This document shows, one piece after another, positions 57,149 through 64,000 of a stretch of DNA of 64,000 nucleotides. A program made the translations under genes and the position numbers. The stretch's first letter is position 1. Each line of letters starts with the position of its first letter. The notes under the pieces are model-generated. The model was not told the DNA's origin and ran no database searches. It worked only from the letters and a program-made list of their open reading frames with translations. Origin of the DNA: Linanthus parryae. Taxonomy: Eukaryota; Streptophyta; Magnoliopsida; Ericales; Polemoniaceae. Where the stretch lies: positions 77,289,491-77,353,490 of the forward strand of contig JALGPY010000003.1 in NCBI GenBank assembly GCA_023055425.1, read 5' to 3'.

Positions 57149-58993
57149 TTACTTGAGAAGGACGCAGTTTTTGATTTTAATGCGGAGTGCAAATCAGCTT
57201 TTGATTTGCTCAAGGAAAAGCTGATTAGCGCGCCTGTCATCACCACACCAGACTGGACCCTACCATTTGAGCTCATGTGTGATGCTTGTGACTATGCGGT
57301 GGGAGCAGTTCTGGGCCAGCGGAAAGATAAGGTAGCTCACGTCATTTATTATGCCAGTCGTACTCTTAATGATGCACAGGTTAATTATGCTACCACGGAG
57401 AAAGAGATGTTGGCAATCATATTTGCGTTGGACAAGTTTCGTCCATATCTTGTGGGTTCTCAGGTGACGATTTTCACGGACCATTCAGCCCTCAAGTATC
57501 TTCTCACCAAGAAGGACGCCAAGCCAAGATTGATCCGGTGGGTTTTATTGATGCAAGAGTTCGATGTGGTAATCAAGGATAAAAAGGGAGTAGAGAATGT
57601 GGTTGCGGACCATTTGTCAAGACTGGAGAACGATAAGCAGGAAGATTTGTCTATTCGAGAGGATTTTCCAGATGAGCAGCTTATGGTTGTGGTTGCAGCT
57701 GTGCCTTGGTTTGCTGACTTGGCGAATTTCAAGGCACTAAACATTGTACCCAAGGACATGAGTTACCACCAGAGGAAGAAATTCTTTGCAGACGCGCGAC
57801 AATACTTCTGGGATGATCCTTATCTGTTCAAGCTGGGAGCAGATAATGTATTGCGGAGGTGTGTTGCGGAACCGGACACGTTAGAGATCCTTAGACACTG
57901 CCACGAGTTGAATTGCGGGGGACATTTCGGCAAATCACGCACGGTTGCTAAGGTACTTCAGAGTGGTTTCTTTTGGCCAACTTTGCATAAAGACGCCCAT
58001 CTATTTGTGCAGCAGTGTGACCGGTGCCAAAGAACAGGTAATATCTCTAACCGAAATGAAATGCCTCAAAATTTCGTGTTAGAAGTAGAACCGTTTAATG
58101 TGTGGGGAATTGACTTTATGGGGCCATTCCCATCTTCGCTTGGTAATCTGTATATTTTGCTGGCGGTTGACTATGTTACCAAATGGGTGGAGGCTCTGGC
58201 GTGTCCAAAGAAAGATAGTGCTACAGTTGAGAGATTCTTACGCAAGAATATATTCACAAGGTTTGGAACACCTAGAGCCATTATTAGCGATGAGGGATCA
58301 CACTTTGTGAACAAGGTTTTTGCCAATACCTTGAGCAAGTATGGGGTAAAGACACACAAGATCTAATTGGCCTATCATCCACAATCCAATGGTCAAGCTG
58401 AAGTGTCTAACCGAGAGATAAAGGGGATTCTAGAGAAAACTGTCAATCCAGGACGCAAAGACTGGGCTCTACACTTGGATGATAGTTTATGGGCATACCG
58501 GACTGCATACAAGACCCCCTTGGGCATGTCTCCCTACCAGCTCGTTTTTGGGAAATCGTGCCATCTGCCGGTGGAACTTGAGCACAAAGCGTTTTGGGCG
58601 CTAAAGAAATTAAATTTGGATGCTAAGCTCTCTGGTGAGCAAAGGAAGCAGGCATTGCTTGAGTTAGAAGAACACAGGTTGATGGCATATCAGAGTGCCA
58701 AGATCTACTAAGAGAGAACCAAGCAATGGCATGACAAGCATATCATTCCACGAGATTTCAGAGTGGGCCAGAAGGTACTGATATTCAACGCCCGACTGAA
58801 ATTGTTTCCGGGCAAGCTGAAGTCAAGGTGGAGTGGTCCATTTACAATTACAGAGGTTTACCCATGGGGTTCGCTCGAGGTAGAAGCTGAGAATGGGAAC
58901 AGGTTCAAGGTAAATGGACAGCGAGCAAAACCGTACGTGGACGGGAATTTCATTGGGGTTATCGAGAGCCTCAAACCAATTCCCGATATCTGA
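57149..58993 (+). pseudogene. RNase H and integrase of element 4
   Basis: The same frame continues after TGA 57146. RNase H keeps [22 protein letters not shown] and [11 protein letters not shown]. Integrase zinc motif: [13 protein letters not shown] with CDRCQ near 58018; core: [21 protein letters not shown] and [12 protein letters not shown]. Stops at 58364-58366 (TAA, just before [11 protein letters not shown]) and 58709-58711 (TAA, in KIY-ERTKQWHD) break it. The end SRWSGPFTI to LKPIPDI reaches TGA at 58991-58993. Only three point stops separate RT through integrase from a full frame. Confidence 0.9.
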
Positions 58994-60120
58994 ACTCATC
59001 TGAGGTAACTTGGTCGGGCCGTCGACCTTAAATTACAAAGCGCTTGTTGGGAGGCAACCCAACCTATTTCCTGCATAGCGTAGATTTCAATACTGTTTTG
59101 TTATTTTATTTTGTTCTAATTATTTGAGAGGTGCGAGAGAGTGGATTTAATATTTCCAATGAGTATGTGCAGGATATCTAGGTGGAAGGCCTATTCCGGG
59201 TCCCCCTTCTTGATGCGCGAGTGAAGAATTGCACGAAAAACGAGAAAGAGCAGACCAAAACGCGTATCGGAACCCGGAATGAAGAAATAGAGGATTGAAG
59301 CCATTCCTACACATATTCAACACATGCACCTGGGGAAGATCGAGTTCCCGGACTCCCCTTCTTGATATACGCAAAGAATACGTAAAGAAATTGAGAAAGC
59401 TGGCACAATGGCACGGATTACGAGGTAAATTCTTGAAGACAGGACTATGAGCTGATTTGAACAATGCCATAGTGTGGGGGTGGTCGAGAGCTTTCTGTGG
59501 ATAGGTGGATCGCGTATATCGGAGTCCGGACGAAGAAGTTATGCCAAAAAGGATGTTGCGAAGAGGAAATAGGAGCCAAAAAGCATCCGGAATTGCCAAA
59601 CGGGACTTTGGAGTGATCAAATTGAAGGATAAAAGGTTCCCCGGACATTTGGAATTTTTTATAACATTAATGGAGTCTCGAGGTCGAGGAGATCCATGAC
59701 AAACCAAAGAAACGGGCAACAAAGACGAAAAAGGATGCAAAAAGGCGTCCAAAAGCATCCGGAAATGCAAAACGAGCCTTTGGAAGCGCGAAATTGAAGA
59801 ATGAAAGGTTCCCCGGACTTTGGGAATTTTTCTACACGAGAAGAGATCCCGCACTCCCCATCTTGATGAAGGTGATTGCAAAATTTTGAAGAAAGCGACG
59901 AATTTGGCACATTTTGGGTACTTTTCGCGTAATTAGGCGATAATTGAGGAAAGTCGGGGAAAACGATCCGGAAACGGGACGTGATTTATGTGAGCAAGAC
60001 TTACGTCGAAAAAGGGATCCAAAATGGCAAAAATCACACTCATCGGAGGTCGGGATCAAAATACGAGGTAAAGGTTATATTTGGCTAATAAAAATTTTCT
60101 CCTGCACAAAAGTAATCGAG
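58994..60120 (+). repeat. Spacer of element 4 with diverged direct repeats
   Basis: Blocks recur in order: AAAGCATCCGGAA with following text at about 59578 and 59751 (172 bp apart) each ending in AAAGGTTCCCCGGAC, and CCCCTTCTTGATG-like blocks near 59206, 59355 and 59852. This gives an old tandem repeat. The apparent minus-strand frame of 244 codons (59881-59147) is a by-product of these repeats. AGTGTGGGGGTGG near 59470 resembles the purine runs seen near Athila ends. Confidence 0.65.
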
Positions 60121-60305
60121 GTAATCGTACGTTTACTTTTGCCTTAGAAAAATTTTGGGGTGAATTGGTGGAAGCAGATTGTTTAACTAGGTCGCACGAC
60201 CTACCCACTAGGTCGTACGAGGTAGTAATCGTACGAATACTTTCAAGTAATCGCACGATTACTTAAAAGTAATCGTACGATTACTAGAAGTAGTCGCACG
60301 ATTAC
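60121..60305 (+). repeat. Second palindrome array, GTAATCGTACGATTAC-like
   Basis: Copies start at 60121 (one or two mismatches), 60225, 60247, 60269 (perfect) and 60290, the last four 22, 22 and 21 bp apart. AGGTCGCACGACCT near 60188 and AGGTCGTACGAGGT near 60209 share the CGYACG core. The array precedes the A-rich tract and leader of the downstream ORF. Confidence 0.8.
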
Positions 60306-60329
60306 TTCTGAAGGGGCAGACCAGCGGGT

Positions 60330-61183
60330 TAAAAAAAAAAAAAACAAACAAAAACAAAAAACAAAAAAAAAAAAAAAAAAAAACTTTTCTCTCCATTATT
60401 CACAAAACCCTCCCCGTCGGTTTTCGTCCTCTTCCCTCTGCAACGACCACCACGTCCACCGCTCCACCACCACCGCCGCAATCCTCCTGCTACCTCTTCT
60501 CTTCTCTGTCTATCTCCGCCACCAGACCTCTCTCTCCCGCAGCTATCCCCACCACCCTCCGACCACCGCTGCTCTCCCCTCCATCCTCCGACCACCGCAG
60601 CACCATCCAGCCGACACCACCACCGAAGCTCTCTGCCCTCTCTTCATCAACACCACCACGCACCTTCTCTGCACATCAGCGGAGGGAACGAGAGAGAGTC
60701 ACTGGTCAAATTCGATGGGGCTGCTTGGTTGAAGATTTGGAGGACTGAAGAAGCTAGGGTTTCGAACAACAAAATCTGAAATTCGAGTGGATTGAGGTCA
60801 AATTGGACAAAAGTGGTTTAGGGGTTTCGACGGGACACCGCAAGAAGAAAAAGGCACAGATTGATTGCAAAATTTGGAAGAAAAATTTCGGCGACCCGAA
60901 AACAGCCCGGTTTGTCGAAATTCTGCAATTTTGTGCCCGTAAGACTTGCTCTGGGCACGTAGGTACATTCTAACACTAGCAATTTCCATACTCGAGTCTA
61001 GGCACGATTGAGTAAAAGCCCATTTTAATTTTTGTTGCGCTTAGTAGCGTGCTTGGGGGCGATTGCTTAGAGTCCTAGGATTACGTGCTTACGTGCTTAG
61101 TTGCTTCATATCTGTTACACTTCTTGTCACTGTGCACTTGCTTTTTCCACGTTAATTGCTTTATTTTGTTATACTTGGTTAAA
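60330..61183 (+). promoter_or_regulatory. Leader region of the Athila downstream ORF
   Basis: An A-rich run (60331-60383) is followed by about 300 bp of CT-rich DNA with many CCACC and CTCTC units (60385-60680), then AT-richer DNA to the ATG at 61184. The CT-rich part resembles a plant 5' UTR, and TCTTCTC runs could help initiation or splicing. Whether it is a promoter or a splice acceptor region of a subgenomic RNA cannot be told. Confidence 0.4.
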
Positions 61184-62737
61184 ATGAGCAAACGTGCGAG
61201 AACGAGTCGTGATAACGACCCCGATTATACATTACGCGGGGCGAGTGTGGTGGCAGAACCTGAGAGTGGGTCTGAGTCTGATGGGGGTGACACGGGTGGC
61301 CAATTGGACATCGCGTTATCCCCTGAACTTAGGGTTTTTCATACACCCGTTCCATCCCAATTGCCCCCATTTAGAGAGGGTCGTGGTCATCAGCCGGATG
61401 ACGAAAAGTTGGAAATTGATAGGGGCGGGGTCTTTTGCGATTATAGGTTTATTTCGGCGACTGCCCAGGGTTTTTACCGATCGAACCCTAGGATTAATAG
61501 AGGTGTCCAGGCCGAGAAAATCTTTCCACTTGAGGGAGTGCCTGAGGACCTACAAAAGGTCGCGAAGACCGAGAACTTTGCGGGGTGGATGGAGTTAGTG
61601 AAAAAGAAAGCCAGTTCTGCACTTACTCGTGAGATTTATGCGAATGCGAGACACACCGATGAGGGTGAGACGTCTAGGCTCAATGACCCTCGTGTGATTT
61701 ATTGTCGTCGGAACTGGCTAGTTTTGTCTTCTGAGCGCATCGCCGCAGCACTTAAGTGGCCCCCGTTGACAGAGCCGTGTCAATTTAAGATTTATCTGCA
61801 GAAAGACCAGCAGACGCTCATTAATGAGGTGTCGGCTTTTTGTTTTGCGGGAGTGCCAGGAGCCGACTGGGATAGGTCTAAAACTAATATCAGACATTGG
61901 AAGATCCCAGTCGGGTACTTGCTGCCTAAACCAAGGTGGCTCGTTGAGATTTTGGAGTCATGGGTGTTGGGAGTTTCGGCTCCAAATTATGTTGAATTTG
62001 AGGTGTGTCTCATGGCTCTTTGTCTATCCAGGGGGCATCGGATAGACATTTCTAGGCGGATCTTCCTGTATTTGCACGAGAGGTATGAATCGAAAAATAA
62101 GAAGTCTGCGGGCCATAGTTTCTTACTCATGCAACTAGCTCGGGATTGCGGGGCCAGCGTGCCTAAGGAAGAGCGAGACCTCAAACCCAAGGCTCCGAGA
62201 TACTTTGACAAAATCCCGGACCCGTTGAAAGATGTAGTTGTGATGGAGGCGGGGACTAGTTCTCGACCTCCTAAAGGAAAGGCTAATAAAAGAGCCCCTT
62301 CCTCGCGTGCAGCTCCCACGCCTCCAGCTCCTACTCCTCCAGCTCCTACTCCTCCCGTTCCACCTCAGCCTGTACCTCCACCTGTCATTGACCCTGGCCA
62401 GCCGAGTGTGAGCTTAGCGGACTTGATGGCCGAGTTGAGATTGACCAGGACTATGACCCTCACATCCCAGGGTCGGTCTCGTGACTATGTTGCTGACATG
62501 AGTGCTAGGCAGTTTGAGCATCATCGCAGTAGCATGCGAAACTTAGGACAGGGACTACGTCAGGTGAGTCTACATCAGCACCGTCAGGACCAGTGGTTAG
62601 AGGCATTGGCCACTCATGTGGGATTCCCGAGAGATCAGTGGCCTAGTGGCCAAGAGACCTACCCTGGTGCCTACGAGTACCATTCGGATGCTTATTCCGG
62701 AGACCAGGACCAGGACGGCGAGGATTCGTCCGAGTAG
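61184..62737 (+). CDS. Intact post-pol ORF of element 4 (plant transposon protein-like)
   Basis: ATG 61184 (MSKRARTSRDNDPDYTL) to TAG 62735-62737 gives 517 residues. The frame is open upstream to 61085, but the hydrophobic stretch there has no ATG start, so I do not treat it as a signal peptide. Residues 1-70 are polar and acidic; about 140-350 form a globular part (LTREIYANARHTDEGETSRL, CFAGVPGADWDRSKTNIRHW, CLSRGHRIDISRRIFLYLHE) like the putative plant transposon protein family placed after pol in Athila. A Pro-rich repeat (APTPPAPTPP) near 405 and an Arg/His/Gln-rich end follow. No transmembrane segment is evident. The function is unknown; such ORFs are called envelope-like without proof. 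Confidence 0.75.
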   Translation: MSKRARTSRDNDPDYTLRGASVVAEPESGSESDGGDTGGQLDIALSPELRVFHTPVPSQLPPFREGRGHQPDDEKLEIDRGGVFCDYRFISATAQGFYRSNPRINRGVQAEKIFPLEGVPEDLQKVAKTENFAGWMELVKKKASSALTREIYANARHTDEGETSRLNDPRVIYCRRNWLVLSSERIAAALKWPPLTEPCQFKIYLQKDQQTLINEVSAFCFAGVPGADWDRSKTNIRHWKIPVGYLLPKPRWLVEILESWVLGVSAPNYVEFEVCLMALCLSRGHRIDISRRIFLYLHERYESKNKKSAGHSFLLMQLARDCGASVPKEERDLKPKAPRYFDKIPDPLKDVVVMEAGTSSRPPKGKANKRAPSSRAAPTPPAPTPPAPTPPVPPQPVPPPVIDPGQPSVSLADLMAELRLTRTMTLTSQGRSRDYVADMSARQFEHHRSSMRNLGQGLRQVSLHQHRQDQWLEALATHVGFPRDQWPSGQETYPGAYEYHSDAYSGDQDQDGEDSSE

Positions 62738-64000
62738 ACTTACCACTCCCTGCATTTGAATGCTGAGTCTTTTTGCTTGCGTATGCATTCGTTGAGGACA
62801 ACGACGCGTTCAAGTGTGGGGGGGTTTCTCAGCCTTTATTAGCCAAGTCCGTGTCTGCATTCACCAGTTACATATAGGTTGTTTGTGTCGTGTTGTGAGT
62901 CAGTTTTTGTAGTCCGTGTCGTGTTTATATATATTTTGTGTGTCGTATTGTGAGTAGTTTATGTTTAGTGCACGTTTTGTTTAATTGAGTCCACCTACCC
63001 GAATCCAGTCACTTTCGAGTCTGCTTTCGAGTCGGCCCATGCATATAGAGTAGGAAATATTATCTAAAAAAAAAAAAAAAAATCAAAAAAAAAATTGAAA
63101 ATTGAGAAAGGGCAATCAAAAGAAGCTTGAATTTGGAAAATCGAGGAGTGTGAGAATTTTAGGCATAGGGTATGACGTGTGACCGAGAATGACAATTTGA
63201 GTTCCCCTTAGTATGTATAGAGAGACTTCCTTTACGGGAATACCTACCTATTTTACGACACTTAAATGATTTTCAAATCTAAAGTGTGTGCCTTGTTTTC
63301 TTACAAGAGTTGAGCTAGGTGTGAGCTAAACAAGCCGAACATTCATGTGTACGTCTTAGGTAGTCGCCAACCCGCCTCGTAGTGGCACACAGAACAGCTG
63401 TGCGAGGTGTGTATTAGAGCACTCACTGCTTATAGAACTTACCTTGTAGGACCACTAGTAAACCCTGTTTTGAACCTTGGATTCTTTGATAACCTCTGGA
63501 CTTAGGGTGACGATTCTTGGCCTTCATCATCGATTGGTTAGAATCACCGCTTTAGTGCGTCACGAGGGTGTTTGTAGTTGAGGGGGTTCGATGAGGGAGT
63601 ACTTCATGATATACTTGTGTGAGTCTTACATATCGCATGTACTTCATTTATGATTATCGAGGGGAATGCGAGGGTGAGTGAGAGTAGGCTTGCGCACTTC
63701 GGTGTGGCGGTGTTCCATGTCATTACACCATGGACACAGTTGTGGAGAGCCGTGAGTGCGTGGCATCTAATACGCACAAATTGGGTTGGGTGATTTAATT
63801 GGTGGATCGTGCTAGGGATCGTTTCTTTTCATCATCTTGGTGTAGGAGGATCGGTTGGATTAAGCACGAGACTTACATTGTTTTGATTACTTGAGAGGGG
63901 ACATGGGTATATTCTAGTGTTGGGATGTCGACGTTTGACTACGGACATTGAGATTGAGCTTTTGACGACTCCATCCCCATACATGTACTTGGATTTGTTT
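62738..64000 (+). other. 3' non-coding part of element 4
   Basis: No frame is convincing. CAAGTGTGGGGGGG near 62813-62826 is a purine-rich run, and an A-rich tract lies at 63065-63095. The LTR start TGATAACTCCATATTT does not occur, so the true purine tract and 3' LTR lie beyond the window. Confidence 0.55.

Larger units (their letters stand above)
51765..64000 (+). mobile_element. Element 4: Athila-type Ty3/gypsy retrotransposon, right end beyond window
   Basis: It has a 1522 bp 5' LTR, an aspartate-tRNA primer site, an Athila-type gag-pol in one main frame, a long spacer, a separate downstream ORF and a long 3' non-coding part. No second LTR copy appears by 64000, so the element exceeds 12.2 kb. 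It interrupts the 3' LTR of element 3; ATCCA at 51760-51764 is the expected target duplication. Confidence 0.9.

Noticed and set aside
59147..59881. Minus-strand ORF of 244 codons
   Set aside because: It lies over diverged direct repeats, has repeated internal blocks and no domain. It is a by-product of the repeat composition.
61085..61183. Hydrophobic N-terminal extension as a signal peptide of the Athila ORF
   Set aside because: The open frame before 61184 has no ATG. The hydrophobic translation comes from T-rich non-coding DNA.

Overview
The window looks like pericentromeric, repeat-dense nuclear DNA from a flowering plant, probably a eudicot. I found no convincing host gene and no rRNA, tRNA or bacterial-type feature. 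Almost everything is LTR retrotransposon sequence, stacked in nested insertions. The evidence is matching LTR pairs, primer binding sites, polypurine tracts, target-site duplications and decayed gag-pol reading frames.

Layout. (1) 1-3405: unassigned DNA, then the decayed LTR, primer site and gag of a Ty3/gypsy Tat-lineage element. (2) 3406-5089 plus 19852-23461: a minus-strand, chromovirus-like (Tekay/Del-type) LTR element. One of its LTRs carries a Harbinger/Tourist-type MITE (3436-4326) and was split by element 1. (3) 5090-19851: element 1, a complete 14.76 kb Tat-lineage element with two 627 bp LTRs and the duplication GCACT. Its gag-pol sits mostly in one frame broken by five in-frame stops. 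It has the Tat-type second RNase H and what looks like a doubled integrase N-terminal module. Behind pol come a tandem hairpin array and then, on the opposite strand, a six-exon gene with a plant mobile domain (PMD)-like region. (4) 23462-24874: AT-rich DNA with a probable Helitron 3' end. (5) 24875-42795: a SIRE/Maximus-like Ty1/copia element (2a) with a second member of the same family (2b, 26572-37113) inserted in its gag. (6) 42796-44484: a possible mitochondrial insertion, a minus-strand LTR scrap and the terminus of a CACTA transposon. (7) 44485-51764: a Ty1/copia element (3) whose 3' LTR is cut by (8) 51765-64000: an Athila-type Ty3/gypsy element (4) that runs off the window. It has an intact 517-codon ORF downstream of a dead pol.

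How the parts relate. Each autonomous-type element encodes the usual gag (coat), protease, reverse transcriptase, RNase H and integrase, but every gag-pol here carries stops or frameshifts, so none should move alone. The unusual content is the accessory genes: the antisense spliced PMD-like gene of element 1, the post-pol ORF of the SIRE-like elements, and the post-pol ORF of the Athila element.

The most noteworthy feature is the antisense gene. Six minus-strand ORFs between 18478 and 14165 can be joined through five introns of 75-81 bp with consistent phase, giving 1308 codons. Only three in-frame stops, all in exon 1, break it. Antisense introns cannot be spliced from the sense genomic RNA, so they can survive retrotransposition.
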